From the NCBI RefSeq assembly GCF_022096995.1, contig NZ_JACXGQ010000003.1, positions 124,001 through 188,000 on the forward strand: a stretch of 64,000 nucleotides of DNA, read 5' to 3'. A model generated the notes under the pieces. That model did not search any database. It was not told where the DNA came from and saw only the letters and a list, made by a program, of their open reading frames with translations. Each line of letters opens with the position of its first letter. Within the stretch, counting starts at the first letter, position 1. The DNA comes from Yoonia sp. I 8.24. GTDB taxonomy: Bacteria; Pseudomonadota; Alphaproteobacteria; Rhodobacterales; Rhodobacteraceae. Shown here piece after piece: positions 24,254 through 33,229 of the stretch. The position numbers and the translations under genes are program-made.

Positions 24254-25543
24254 CTATTTGGCTTCCAAGGCCTGTCGTTTGATCAACAGCAAGGCCAGTA
24301 CCGCCGCGAAGACAAGAAACAAGGCACCAACAATCCATGCGATAGGTGTGGAATATATTTCGGTGACGGCACCGGAAAATACGAGACCGAATGCGGCCCC
24401 TAACTGTTGTATCAACGATCTCAGCGACAGCATGGTCGACCGCTGACGGTCCTCGACACAGCGGTGCAGAATGCTGCTGGCAGGTGTCTCACTCACCCCA
24501 AGCAGCACAGAATATAGGATGAAAACCGCCACAAAGCTGACGATACCGCCTTGCAACGCCAATGCAATCTGAACGCCAGCTAAACAAGCAAACGTCGCTG
24601 CCAGCGTAAGCGCGTGCTGTCGATTGAATAAACGGCTGATGTGCGGGGACAGAGATGCGCCGAAAGCGATGGCGAAAAAATAGGTGGCAGTGACGATACC
24701 AATGACAGTGTTTGCGTAACCCGCATCCAACATGGGTTTTGCATGGGTCGGCCAGATCACTTCGACCGGGTTTGTCGCCATCAGAAAGAACGCGAGCGAT
24801 GCCATTAGGACCGAAAGTGTGGGATGCCTGAGAGCGAGAAGGCCTGCGTCTTTGAGCACCGTTGGAACGTTTGCGAACCCCTGTTTGAGTGCGACGAAAT
24901 TCACCGGAGGCGGCGTCTCCACAATGGCGAACTTTGTAAAAGCAAACACGCATAGCATCACAGCAAAGCTTGCCGCGTAGGAGACATCATAGATACTAAA
25001 ACCGAGATCCCTTGCGACCGGGCCCCAAATATCGGGCAGAAGCCCCCCTAGGATTGCGCCAATGGCCAACCCCACGGCATTGGCCCATTGCGCTTTGGCC
25101 AATGCGGGCTGCACATCCACATTTGGCGCGGCGGCTTTAAAGGTTTCGACAAACCAAGCATCAAGCGTGCCCGACCGCAGCGCCCGCCCAAAGCCAATGA
25201 ATGCAAATGAAAGCGCCAGAACGTTGAAATCGGTCGTCGAAAGAAAAAGGGCTAGCGATATCAGGCTCGCCAGGACCGCTGTCAGAAAAACCGGCTTGCG
25301 GCCAATGCTATCGGCGAGACCGCCAAACGGGAGCTCCATCGTCATTGTTGTAAGAGAATAGACCCCGAAAAGCAGCGAGATTTGAAAAACGCCCATGCCT
25401 CTGTCAGTCAAGGCTAGAGCAACAACGGCCACTGTAAGCCCCATCGCGAACCGGTCGAGAAACTGGTGAATTTGAAACACACGAATGTGCCGTCGCGCTG
25501 TCCCATTCAGTGCTGCAAAAGAGAACTCTGTTTCGGCTTCCAT
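24254..25543 (-). CDS. major facilitator superfamily transporter
   Basis: A roughly 430-residue, 12-helix MFS protein. After a short cytosolic N-terminus come FQIHQFLDRFAMGLTVAVVA and the loop 2-3 signature ELPFGGLADSIGRKPVFLTA (G-x-L-A-D-x-x-G-R-[RK]). Helices continue to FLVFAAVLALLLIKRQA. It belongs to the drug- or metabolite-exporter type rather than known sugar importers. The start is uncertain: ATG 25543 (MEAETEF) is used, with in-frame alternatives at 25555 and 25579, none with a strong ribosome site. It is convergent with the GH31 gene, 39 nt apart. Confidence 0.85.
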   Translation of the reverse strand: MEAETEFSFAALNGTARRHIRVFQIHQFLDRFAMGLTVAVVALALTDRGMGVFQISLLFGVYSLTTMTMELPFGGLADSIGRKPVFLTAVLASLISLALFLSTTDFNVLALSFAFIGFGRALRSGTLDAWFVETFKAAAPNVDVQPALAKAQWANAVGLAIGAILGGLLPDIWGPVARDLGFSIYDVSYAASFAVMLCVFAFTKFAIVETPPPVNFVALKQGFANVPTVLKDAGLLALRHPTLSVLMASLAFFLMATNPVEVIWPTHAKPMLDAGYANTVIGIVTATYFFAIAFGASLSPHISRLFNRQHALTLAATFACLAGVQIALALQGGIVSFVAVFILYSVLLGVSETPASSILHRCVEDRQRSTMLSLRSLIQQLGAAFGLVFSGAVTEIYSTPIAWIVGALFLVFAAVLALLLIKRQALEAK

Positions 25544-25620
25544 GCTTCGCAGCATCAACGTTACTGTCGCTGTGCACAATAGTCGCGATAGTATTCTTGA
25601 GCAATGTGGCTGTGAACATC

Positions 25621-26168
25621 AATAGGTTGCGTGGTCTCACTATGCTTCTCAGGGGCCTAAAACGCTTGCATATTTCTGTAAGCCCAGCAAGCCCAGCGCA
25701 ATGTCTGATGGCGCAAAGGCGGCTACGCAGTAACGGTCTGGGCGGATCATTCACATGAAGAGACGCCTCAATTGAGGATTTGGAAGTTCCTGTGTTCAGC
25801 ACCAGCTTGCATAAAGGCAGTCCAGCAAGCTGGGTATCCTTGACGGGTTACGAAAATCCGGACGCCTTAAGGCTGGCTATTTGCAAAGTGCGCCGAACTT
25901 CGACTTCATGCTTGGGCAAGTTCGCGCATTAGGGCTTGGATTTCGCCGCGAGGGATTTCGCAGCCACACCATGAGCCTTTCCGCCCTTGTTTGGGCCGGT
26001 GATCAAGTGATTGCCTGCCTTACAGTCATTGTAATCGCCTCCGCAATGTCATTTGAGAAAATGCTGAAAGAATACGCGGCTGACTTGAAAGAAACGGCCG
26101 CGAAAATCTCTGCTGGCATCGCCGCGCTCCCCGATGATCGGGACGCGCGGGGTCTTCCCGAGACTTAA
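25621..26168 (+). pseudogene. IclR-family regulator remnant (MhpR-like), broken
   Basis: From 25881 the frame reads ...GFRREGFRSHTMSLSALVWA... then CLTVIVIASAMSFEKMLKEY. This matches the end of the IclR effector domain, which has an arginine/glycine turn, an SxSxLV strand, a 'N/T-V-V-I-A-S-A-M-S' strand and a final helix. Upstream, pieces resembling the N-terminal helix-turn-helix (RGLTMLLRGLKRLHISVS around 25640) lie in another frame with stops between. It is therefore probably a decayed regulator of the neighbouring GST/BKACE genes. Confidence is moderate for the C-terminal piece and low for the upstream part. Confidence 0.45.
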
Positions 26169-26767
26169 CCAAATAAACGCTGCACCGCAGGCCTTTCCTG
26201 CATTCTCGCCAGGAAATCCTGTAGGTTCTCCGGGACGTCAAACCCTTCTTGCGTCGCCCAACGCAGCACATAAAATATCGCTGCATCTGCGATCCCGAAT
26301 GTTCCGAGCAAATAAAGAGCATCTCCCAACATCCGCGACAACTGGATCAACCCCTTTTCAACTTCGCTGCGCCCGTATGCGCGCAAGTCTTCGGTGCCTT
26401 TTGCATCAAGTTGAAATTTTTGCGGCACTTTGACGAGTGTAAACCCGCGCATATGAACGGAGCCTACGATGAAGTCCAACGCCTCTAATGTGCGAGATTG
26501 GGATTCAAGTTGTTCCGGCCACACCCCCGCCTGATCAAAGTGGTTCGCCAGCCAGTACGCAATGGTCTGAAACTCGGTCAGAACCGATCCGTCTTCGCGC
26601 ATCAAGGACGGCACCTTGCCTTTGGGATTGCGCGCCAAGAAAGCAGGATCGCGCTGCCCACCGGTTTTTAAGTCAATAACCTCGACCTCGTATTCAGCGC
26701 CAACTTCTTCGAGGAGCAGAAAAATCCCATCCGAACAGCTACCGGGAGAGTGAAAAAGGGTAAGCAT
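26165..26767 (-). CDS. glutathione S-transferase
   Basis: A 200-residue GST. The thioredoxin-like N-terminal domain begins MLTLFHSPGSCSDGIFLLLE, with Ser or Cys near residues 8-12 as the candidate catalytic residue. Then come the glutathione-binding cis-Pro segment NPKGKVPSLMREDGSVLTE and the helical C-terminal domain (TFGIADAAIFYVLRWA, with the conserved Asp). It resembles the beta/nu-like bacterial GSTs used in detoxification. It lies immediately downstream (8 nt) of the broken BKACE gene on the same strand, so it was probably part of the same catabolic operon. It overlaps the IclR remnant by 4 nt, convergently. Confidence 0.88.
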   Translation of the reverse strand: MLTLFHSPGSCSDGIFLLLEEVGAEYEVEVIDLKTGGQRDPAFLARNPKGKVPSLMREDGSVLTEFQTIAYWLANHFDQAGVWPEQLESQSRTLEALDFIVGSVHMRGFTLVKVPQKFQLDAKGTEDLRAYGRSEVEKGLIQLSRMLGDALYLLGTFGIADAAIFYVLRWATQEGFDVPENLQDFLARMQERPAVQRLFG

Positions 26768-26774
26768 AATGACG

Positions 26775-27477
26775 TCAACTTTCTGATGATTTCTGAAGGT
26801 TCAGGTTTTCGCGTGTCTGCGCTGCTGTCAACAGCTCAACGCCCAAGTCCTTTGCCATCCGCGCGGCTTTTGACACCATCGCAGCATTTGAAGGGGCTTT
26901 GACACCACGGTTCATGTACGCGGCGTCCTCCATCCCGATCCGCAGATTGCCGCCAGCGATTGCCGATTGGGCAACCATGGGAAAGGCCCATTTGCCGGTC
27001 GCAAATCCCGTCCACGTGGCAGCCGTAGGCAACTGACTGCGTGCGTAAAGCAATGTTTCGGGTGATGGGCGAAAGCCATAGTTCACCCCCATAACGATGG
27101 AACACAACGGATCAGCGGGCACCACACCTTCGCTAATCAGGTGATGAAGGATTGCAATGTCACCACTGTCAAACAACTCGATCTCTGGGCGCACTCCGAC
27201 GCTCTGCATCAGTCCCGCCATTTCCGGTTGTCAGGTTAATGATCAAGTCCGAGGATTGCGCGCGAACGTGCTCGACAACTTCGCGATAAAGCTGCGTGTC
27301 CATGGACGGCTGTTCGCTTTGAGGATCGCGCACATGAAAATGAACAATCGCAGCGTTTTCATCCTCCGCCGCAAGACAGTCATCTGCGATCTCTTCCGGC
27401 GTGATGGGCAGGTTTTCATTCTGCGCACGCGTCGTGAAATTCCCCACGATGGCGCAAGTCAAAAAGGCTGGTCCCAT
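26775..27477 (-). pseudogene. BKACE (DUF849) beta-keto-acid cleavage enzyme, deleted and frameshifted
   Basis: The N-terminal part reads MGPAFLTCAIVGNFTTRAQN then HFHVRDPQ and LIINLTTGNGG, the typical BKACE start with the metal-binding H-x-H. The C-terminal part, in another frame, begins near MQSVGVRPEIELFDSGDIAI and includes GVNYGF and GLRIGMED-like (NLRIGMEDAAYM) motifs. About 50 residues that normally join the two halves are absent, and the reading frame shifts at about 27230, so the roughly 300-residue enzyme cannot be made. ATG 27477 has AAGGAG upstream, showing this was once a proper gene. BKACE enzymes cleave beta-keto acids with acetyl-CoA. Confidence 0.85.
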
Positions 27478-27620
27478 TTGTTGGCTCCTTGAAACTGTCA
27501 TTAATGGCCAAGGATTGGGTGAAGGGCGCGCGTACGCGTTCCGCGGGGTAGACTTCGCCGTGTGGAACATAGAAGCTGATTAAGGGGGCAGTACAGTTTT
27601 AGCGCAATTAAGGATGTCTG

Positions 27621-28679
27621 GTGAAAAAGGCGGAGGAGCTTCTGCTCCATATAGGGCAAGAAAAGACAGGCACGACATCTCTTCAATGGGCATTGAAGCA
27701 GAAGGCACATGTTTTGCGAGAGCGCGGTATTTTATTACCTGACATGCCTCCTGAAACCGGAAATGCTGTGTTGCTTGCGCATTCTCTTTTCGGCCACACT
27801 GAAGTTTCGAAGGGGCGTGAAATTTGGCTAAAAATGGACCGCACCGAAATCTTGCGCGCGGCCGACCGCGCTTGGCAAGATATCTTGGAAACGGTCGCCT
27901 CTGATACGCCGAAATCAATTCTTATCAGCAGTGAGGTTCTGTTTAGGCCAATGAGCAAGGCCGTGATCACCTCCGCCAATCAACAGATTGATCAAGTCGC
28001 CGAAACATCGCGTATCATTGCCTATCTGCGTGCGCCGGACTCCCATTACTTGTCGAATTTGCAGCAAGCGCTTAAGGGACTTTCAACTGCGTCTCAACCA
28101 TCGCGAACGTCTGCTCGTGATACGCTATTGCCCCTGATAAAGAATTGGAATGGGCCGGTTTCTCTCAATGTATTTGATCGCAAGACATTGAATGGTGGCG
28201 ATATCATTTCCGACTTTGTGAAAAAGTATTTGCCTGCCCTTGACCCAGCAGAGATCAATCACCGCAACTTCGAAATAAACACGACCCACTCCACCGAGGC
28301 CATGGCAATTCTACATGATTTGACAACGCATACTCTCGAATGGCGGTTTGATCCGCGTGCCCTAGCCGTAGAAGTTTTCAAGGCAGACCGGCGGTTAGAA
28401 CAGCCAACGCCTCCTAAGTTGCGCGATGCGACAAATGCAGCGCTCCTGAATTGGCGGGCACCCGATCTGTTCTGGATGCGAGACACGCAGGGCATAACAT
28501 TCCCAGGGATTGACTATGGCGCCATTGATGAGAACGATTTTGACGGAGCACATTTGGAATTCGACAGGATTGAAACGATTTGCACGGTCAATCCCGCGCG
28601 AAAAGCCGAACTTTTCAGGCGCGCAGCCCGACGCGCAAGGCTTCCCCAAAAGCTACGCCAACTGCTCTACAAATACTGA
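27621..28679 (+). CDS. sulfotransferase-like P-loop protein
   Basis: A 352-residue protein whose N-terminus LLLHIGQEKTGTTSLQWAL matches the 5'-phosphosulfate-binding loop of sulfotransferase-fold proteins (K-T-G-T-T near residue 16). A later ILISSEVLF and IIAYLRAPDSHYLS strand (the R-D/A-P 3'-phosphate-binding region) agrees. It would move sulfate from PAPS to a glycan or other hydroxyl. Many members in polysaccharide loci are known only by similarity. GTG 27621 has AAGGA about 9 nt upstream. First of three such proteins in the glycan region (also within 35682-37742 and at 43868). Confidence 0.68.
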   Translation: MKKAEELLLHIGQEKTGTTSLQWALKQKAHVLRERGILLPDMPPETGNAVLLAHSLFGHTEVSKGREIWLKMDRTEILRAADRAWQDILETVASDTPKSILISSEVLFRPMSKAVITSANQQIDQVAETSRIIAYLRAPDSHYLSNLQQALKGLSTASQPSRTSARDTLLPLIKNWNGPVSLNVFDRKTLNGGDIISDFVKKYLPALDPAEINHRNFEINTTHSTEAMAILHDLTTHTLEWRFDPRALAVEVFKADRRLEQPTPPKLRDATNAALLNWRAPDLFWMRDTQGITFPGIDYGAIDENDFDGAHLEFDRIETICTVNPARKAELFRRAARRARLPQKLRQLLYKY

Positions 28680-28787
28680 TGCCTCCATCTGTTGGCCGAC
28701 GAGCAACATTGTCATTTTGGCGCTTTGTTGGCCTAGTAATGTCCCTTGGACCGAAGCGCGCATGGCGAAATGATTGAAAGGCAGACT

Positions 28788-29762
28788 ATGACAAAAACGG
28801 CGTTGGTATGTGGTGCAGGCGGCTTCATTGGCAATCATCTGGTGTCTGCATTAAAGGCAGAAGGGCTCCACGTCCGTGGCGTTGACCTGAAGCGCCCGGA
28901 ATTTGGCGACACGCAAGCAGATGAATTCATGGTTGGAGATTTACGCGATCAAAACTTTGTAGCCGAAGCCGTTGAGGCCAGATTTGACGAGATTTACCAA
29001 CTTGCTGCGGACATGGGCGGCGCGGGATTTGTGTTCACCGGTGACAATGATGCCGACATCATGCACAATTCCATGTCCATCAACATCAATGTTCTGGATG
29101 CCTGCAAGCGATCTGGCAGCAAACGGATTTTTTACTCTTCTTCTGCCTGTATTTACCCAGAAGAGAACCAAATGGATCCCGAAAACCCCAATTGCGAGGA
29201 GAGTAGCGCCTATCCTGCAAACCCCGACAGTGACTATGGTTGGGAAAAGCTAATTTCAGAACGACTTTATCAAGCGTTTGCGCGTAACTACGGGATGGAA
29301 TGCCGCATTGCGCGATATCACAACATCTTTGGGCCACTCGGGACTTGGCATGGTGGTCGTGAAAAGGCGCCGGCCGCTCTTTGCCGCAAGGTAGCTGAAG
29401 CCGAAGACGGTGACACAATCGAAATTTGGGGCGATGGCAAACAGACACGGACGTTTCTTTTTGTGGATGAATGTGTCGAAGGGACGCTTAAGCTCATGCG
29501 CTCTGATGTCGCGGAACCTGTTAATATCGGGTCAGATGAGCTTATCTCGATCAATGCTTTGGCTGACCTGATAGCCCAGATTGCAGGCAAGACCGTGCAG
29601 CTACAAAACATCCCTGGACCCGTCGGTGTGCGTGGGCGCTCATCGGACAATAGACTTATCGCTGACCGACTTGGCTGGTCTCCAAATGCCAAACTCGCGG
29701 ATGGGCTGCAACAGACCTACGCATGGATCGCCCGACAAGTGGCGGACACGCAGCATGGCTGA
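28788..29762 (+). CDS. GDP-mannose 3,5-epimerase-like SDR epimerase
   Basis: A 324-residue extended SDR enzyme. The NAD-binding GAGGFIGNHL comes first, then QLAADMGGAGFVFTGDNDAD. YSSSACIYPEENQ and the catalytic Y-x-x-x-K in DYGWEKLISERLY follow, then RYHNIFGPLGTWHGGREKAP. These are the diagnostic segments of GDP-mannose 3',5'-epimerases, which make GDP-L-galactose and GDP-L-gulose. That activity would supply an unusual L-sugar for the polysaccharide made in this region. ATG 28788 is chosen at the first strand; 14 earlier in-frame codons carry nothing. It overlaps the next gene by 8 nt, so the two are translationally coupled. Confidence 0.82.
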   Translation: MTKTALVCGAGGFIGNHLVSALKAEGLHVRGVDLKRPEFGDTQADEFMVGDLRDQNFVAEAVEARFDEIYQLAADMGGAGFVFTGDNDADIMHNSMSININVLDACKRSGSKRIFYSSSACIYPEENQMDPENPNCEESSAYPANPDSDYGWEKLISERLYQAFARNYGMECRIARYHNIFGPLGTWHGGREKAPAALCRKVAEAEDGDTIEIWGDGKQTRTFLFVDECVEGTLKLMRSDVAEPVNIGSDELISINALADLIAQIAGKTVQLQNIPGPVGVRGRSSDNRLIADRLGWSPNAKLADGLQQTYAWIARQVADTQHG

Positions 29763-30879
29763 CTTTAAGCTTGATCTGAACAGGACCTATCTGCTGTGCC
29801 GTCCGCGCGGTGGCTTCAACGATGTTATGGTCCAAATCGAGAAATGCCGCTTATACGCTATTAAGTTCAATCGTGTATTGATCATCGACACAACGCGCTC
29901 CGGCATGAAACTGCCGTTTCAGGATGTGTTCACAGCCCAAGATAGTTTTGGTTGCGAGGTGTTGGGGTGGACCTCCGAGATGATACCGGCATTTGATGAA
30001 GCCACGTCCGTTTACCCATCGGAAATTTGTCACCGCGTGTCTTCTTATGCCACGAATTGGGTGCCGCAACACAAATATTTTGTTGATACTGAGACTGGCC
30101 GTGAGCTTAATTTTGACGCGGCGATTGATCACAGCGAGCAAGTAATCGTCTATGAGCAAGCAGGCGGTGGACCCGCGTCCTTCGCGGCGCTGGATCGGTT
30201 AAGCTTTGTGCCGAAATTTGCCCGACTGATTACGAACAACTTGCGTCACCTGAACGCAAACTTTGACGCAGTCCACATTCGCCACTCGGACTACAAGACA
30301 GATTTCGCGACCTTTTTGACGCGGCTGCGTCCAGTGTTGCGGGGGCGACAGGTGTTAATCTGCTCTGACAGTGCGGATGCCATATCTAGCGCTTCAAAAA
30401 TTCTGCACCCGACGACAACCTTGCTAAGCGTCACAGAAACCCCGGACCTCGGTGGCGTTCCGTTGCATAGTACAGACGAACTTGATGCGACCGAAGCGCT
30501 CGTCGACCTGCTAAGCGATCTGATTGCTTTGTCGTTGTCGCGCAGGCTATTTTTCACATCGCTGTCGGGGGGGCATACGGATGACTTGCGTATTTCTGGG
30601 TTCTCATTGCTTGCCTTCATTTTGAACAAGAACCCAGATACGGTAAGGCGGCTCTTAGCTGCTGGTGACCCAGCTGAAATTGATTGGCAGTTTGCGAAGG
30701 CAACGCGAGATTCTAGTGTTACCCGCAGGTTCCATTTAATAAACTATTTTCGCTGGAACAGACGTGTAATCACGCAAGCATACAGCCGAAATCGACGGGC
30801 CAAACGGCAGAGTGCTCCTCCAGAACAGGTAGGAGCACGTTACGTTGGAAATACATCGAACACCGCGCCAACAAACTAG
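29755..30879 (+). CDS. possible fucosyltransferase-like (GT-B) protein
   Basis: A 374-residue protein from ATG 29755. The beginning, LLCRPRGGFNDVMVQIEKC then RVLIIDTTRSGMKLPF, resembles the 'R-x-G-G-x-N' loop and adjoining strand of NodZ and O-fucosyltransferase-like enzymes. A later VHIRHSDYKTDF resembles the basic 'H-x-R-x-x-D' donor motif, and VLICSDSADAISS the following Rossmann strand. Such enzymes use GDP-linked sugars, which fits the coupled GDP-mannose epimerase. The family match is by eye only; it may be an uncharacterised GT. The basic C-terminus (RNRRAKRQ) could touch the membrane. Confidence 0.45.
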   Translation: MADFKLDLNRTYLLCRPRGGFNDVMVQIEKCRLYAIKFNRVLIIDTTRSGMKLPFQDVFTAQDSFGCEVLGWTSEMIPAFDEATSVYPSEICHRVSSYATNWVPQHKYFVDTETGRELNFDAAIDHSEQVIVYEQAGGGPASFAALDRLSFVPKFARLITNNLRHLNANFDAVHIRHSDYKTDFATFLTRLRPVLRGRQVLICSDSADAISSASKILHPTTTLLSVTETPDLGGVPLHSTDELDATEALVDLLSDLIALSLSRRLFFTSLSGGHTDDLRISGFSLLAFILNKNPDTVRRLLAAGDPAEIDWQFAKATRDSSVTRRFHLINYFRWNRRVITQAYSRNRRAKRQSAPPEQVGARYVGNTSNTAPTN

Positions 30880-30905
30880 AGTTTTTTGACACGGGGTTAG
30901 GTAAC

Positions 30906-30933
30906 AAAGCCAGTCTTGTCTTTTCGGCTTTTT
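30906..30933 (+). terminator. possible terminator before the PqqD operon
   Basis: AAAGCC (30906-30911) pairs with GGCTTT (30926-30931), followed by TT. The 14-nt loop is long and the T-run short, so it is only a weak candidate for ending the epimerase/GT unit. Confidence 0.33.
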
Positions 30934-31039
30934 GTCACCAATATCTTTGGTATTGTGGGCCAAATTGTAGATATTTTTGATTAAGCCATTTGGCTAAGAA
31001 CTGTCGCCGGCGTACAATCTAAGTAATTGAGGGGGCTTC

Positions 31040-31411
31040 ATGGCTCGTTACAAGTTAGTAGGTCCCGACGTGGTCCACGAAGAATTTGACGGCGAGATTG
31101 TCGTGTTGAATCTGCAGACTGGCCAGTATTTTGGGCTCAACGAGGCCGGGGCGGCTTTGTGGATGGCGGTTGAAACAGGTCACGATCCTGTTGAAGTTTC
31201 AACAAAGCATGGCGCTGCATTTGCGACACGATTAGTTGCGCTGGGTCTGATTGTTGAAAGCGATGAAGTGGCTCTGCCTGCGCAAGTCCAAGACTTTGCA
31301 ACCGCTCCACTAATTGAAGTCTATGATGATCTGTCCGATCTCATACTTGCAGACCCCATTCATGATGTTGACGAAGAACGAGGGTGGCCCAAGGTGCCCG
31401 AAGACACATAA
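31040..31411 (+). CDS. PqqD-family protein with acidic C-terminal tail
   Basis: A 123-residue PqqD-like protein. The winged-helix RiPP-recognition core (residues 1-80) begins VVHEEFDGEIVVLNLQTGQY and has FGLNEAGAALWMAVETG, as in PqqD. PqqD domains bind leader peptides and present them to modifying enzymes. The protein continues past the core into a tail containing DLILADPIHDVDEERGWP, which looks like a separate peptide segment and could be a leader-like or substrate region. GAGGGGG precedes the ATG. It opens a tightly coupled operon with an HprK-like kinase, two GT2s and an NTP_transf_5 protein. No radical-SAM enzyme, cyclase or protease is present. Confidence 0.8.
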   Translation: MARYKLVGPDVVHEEFDGEIVVLNLQTGQYFGLNEAGAALWMAVETGHDPVEVSTKHGAAFATRLVALGLIVESDEVALPAQVQDFATAPLIEVYDDLSDLILADPIHDVDEERGWPKVPEDT

Positions 31412-31418
31412 CAATCCA

Positions 31419-32480
31419 ATGAGTGAAGCCGTTCTTCAGACACCTCTTATATCGTTCTGCGAACGGAGTGTTGTCACATCAATTGAGTCCCTTCTTGCGG
31501 GGTTTGATGATGCCTTTGCATCTGTCGCATACAAACGATCGCTGAATGTTGCAGGGTCAACATTCCATGTCGGCTCCAACGATCCAGCCTATTTGGATCA
31601 AGCAGAACGGGCATTAGCCACGCGCGACGTTCCAAGCGTGAGCCAATGTCGCATAGCTGTGATCAACGCTGATGATCGGCTTTGCCCTACGCTCTTCTGG
31701 CCACCCAATCGATTTCGTGAACGTGAAATTGAGGCGGTTCTTTCAACGACGCCCTACCGCATTCATTTTTATGATGATTTGAATTTCTGGCAAGTCTTTG
31801 ACGTAGACCGTGCCGTCGGAATCCAGTGGATGGCGACGCGCGACGGGTTTCCTGCGTGGGATGCTGGGTCGCCACTGCGCAACTTCGTGCAGTGGCATCT
31901 GGGCGCTAACGATACGTCTCTGTTACACGGCGGTACCTTGGCACTGGGCGGTACAGGTGTTTTGCTTGCGGGCAAAGGTGGGGCAGGGAAATCATCAACT
32001 GTGCTTGCCGGTATTTTCGCTGAGCTGCAAAGCGTTGGGGATGACTACGTGCTCGTTGATGCTACCAAACGAACGGCCCGCCCTGTTTTCGATACTTTGA
32101 AACAAGATGAAGCCGGGTTGCGCCGATTGGGTCAGTGGGGGCAAGCGGCAATCCCGAATAGGGCCAACTGGCAGGGCAAACACCAATTCTATTTGCCGGA
32201 CGTAACAAGGGGCGTTTTGTCGCCGCAAATCGATCTGAAAGCCATACTATTGCCGCACCTAGCGTTCGGCGACCAAACGAGTGTCACAGAAATTGATGCT
32301 AAGTCTGCGTTCATTGCTCTGGCGCCATCGGGGGTCACGCAAATTTACTGTGATCGTCCACGTCTATTTTCCGTCGCAGGTCGGATTGCGCGACAGCTGC
32401 CTGCCTATCGTCTAGATTTAGGCACTGATCCGGACGAAATCGTCGCAGTCTTGCGCCAGTTCATAAGGAAAATGCATTGA
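31419..32480 (+). CDS. HprK-related kinase
   Basis: A 353-residue protein related to HPr kinase/phosphorylase-like kinases found beside PqqD proteins. The P-loop is VLLAGKGGAGKSSTVLAGI near residue 190, followed by GDDYVLVDATKRTARP, which matches the acidic nucleotide-handling strand of HprK. The N-terminal half is family-specific. In lasso-peptide clusters related kinases phosphorylate peptide side chains; in others the substrate is unknown. ATG 31419 follows the PqqD stop by 7 nt; a longer frame from 31314 overlaps PqqD and is not credible. Its TGA overlaps the next gene's TTG by 4 nt. Confidence 0.8.
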   Translation: MSEAVLQTPLISFCERSVVTSIESLLAGFDDAFASVAYKRSLNVAGSTFHVGSNDPAYLDQAERALATRDVPSVSQCRIAVINADDRLCPTLFWPPNRFREREIEAVLSTTPYRIHFYDDLNFWQVFDVDRAVGIQWMATRDGFPAWDAGSPLRNFVQWHLGANDTSLLHGGTLALGGTGVLLAGKGGAGKSSTVLAGIFAELQSVGDDYVLVDATKRTARPVFDTLKQDEAGLRRLGQWGQAAIPNRANWQGKHQFYLPDVTRGVLSPQIDLKAILLPHLAFGDQTSVTEIDAKSAFIALAPSGVTQIYCDRPRLFSVAGRIARQLPAYRLDLGTDPDEIVAVLRQFIRKMH

Positions 32481-33229
32481 CCATCACCGTGATCATTCCC
32501 GTGTTCAATCGTGCAGAACATATCCGTCCCGCGATAGAATCCGTCTTAAGGCAAGACGCTACCCTGCCGCTTGATGTTTTGGTCGTCGATGACGGATCAA
32601 CCGATGATACGCCGCAAATCCTGTCCGACCTCGCCGCAGAAGATCCGCGCGTCAGAATTGTTCGTCGTGAAAACGGCGGTGTAACCCGCGCGCGCAATAC
32701 TGGCCTAGAGAATCTGTTACCAGAGACAGCGTTCGTAACGTTCCTAGACTCCGACGATATTATGGCACCCGATCGGTTTACGACCGATCTGCAAATCCTG
32801 CTTGATGAGCCTGATGTAGCAATCACCTACGGCGATATGTTGATCACTTTTGAAATTGATCGCGACACTTTCAGCGTACCAACGGATGCGAAGCAAATTG
32901 TACTGACCAGTATTCACTTGGCGTGCTGTCTATACAGACGTCCGCTGATCGAAAAAATTGGCAAGTTTGATGAAGGATTAGAAATGGCGGAAGACACTGA
33001 CTTCATTTTCAGGACCTTCGAGATTGGCGTGAATTTTCGGCAAACGCCGACAATTTGCCACTTCTATCTGCGCCATGAAGGGAATATGTCTTCCAGCTCG
33101 AAAGATAACGTATTGTGGTTTAACCGAGCGCTCGTGCGCAGTGTCGTGCGGCGCAGACGCGAACCTTGGCGCCGCCTCGTAAAGCCGGAGTTCAACGTCG
33201 AACTTCCACGGGACTTTTGGGCGCAATGA
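32477..33229 (+). CDS. glycosyltransferase family 2
   Basis: A 250-residue GT-A enzyme: ITVIIPVFNRAEHIRPAIES then VVDDGSTDDTPQ for nucleotide binding, VTRARNTGLE, the DxD-like FLDSDDIMAPD, and the acceptor-side segment EDTDFIFRTFE. It adds a sugar from a nucleotide donor. It starts at TTG, overlapping the kinase stop (TTGA), with AAGGAA about 8 nt upstream. Third gene of the PqqD operon; coupled by ATGA to a second GT2. No membrane segment, so it acts in the cytoplasm. Confidence 0.88.
   Translation: MTITVIIPVFNRAEHIRPAIESVLRQDATLPLDVLVVDDGSTDDTPQILSDLAAEDPRVRIVRRENGGVTRARNTGLENLLPETAFVTFLDSDDIMAPDRFTTDLQILLDEPDVAITYGDMLITFEIDRDTFSVPTDAKQIVLTSIHLACCLYRRPLIEKIGKFDEGLEMAEDTDFIFRTFEIGVNFRQTPTICHFYLRHEGNMSSSSKDNVLWFNRALVRSVVRRRREPWRRLVKPEFNVELPRDFWAQ

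Noticed and set aside
33166..33225. N-terminal extension of the second GT2
   Set aside because: It overlaps the first GT2 in another frame. ATG 33226 begins at the conserved strand and gives a standard ATGA overlap.
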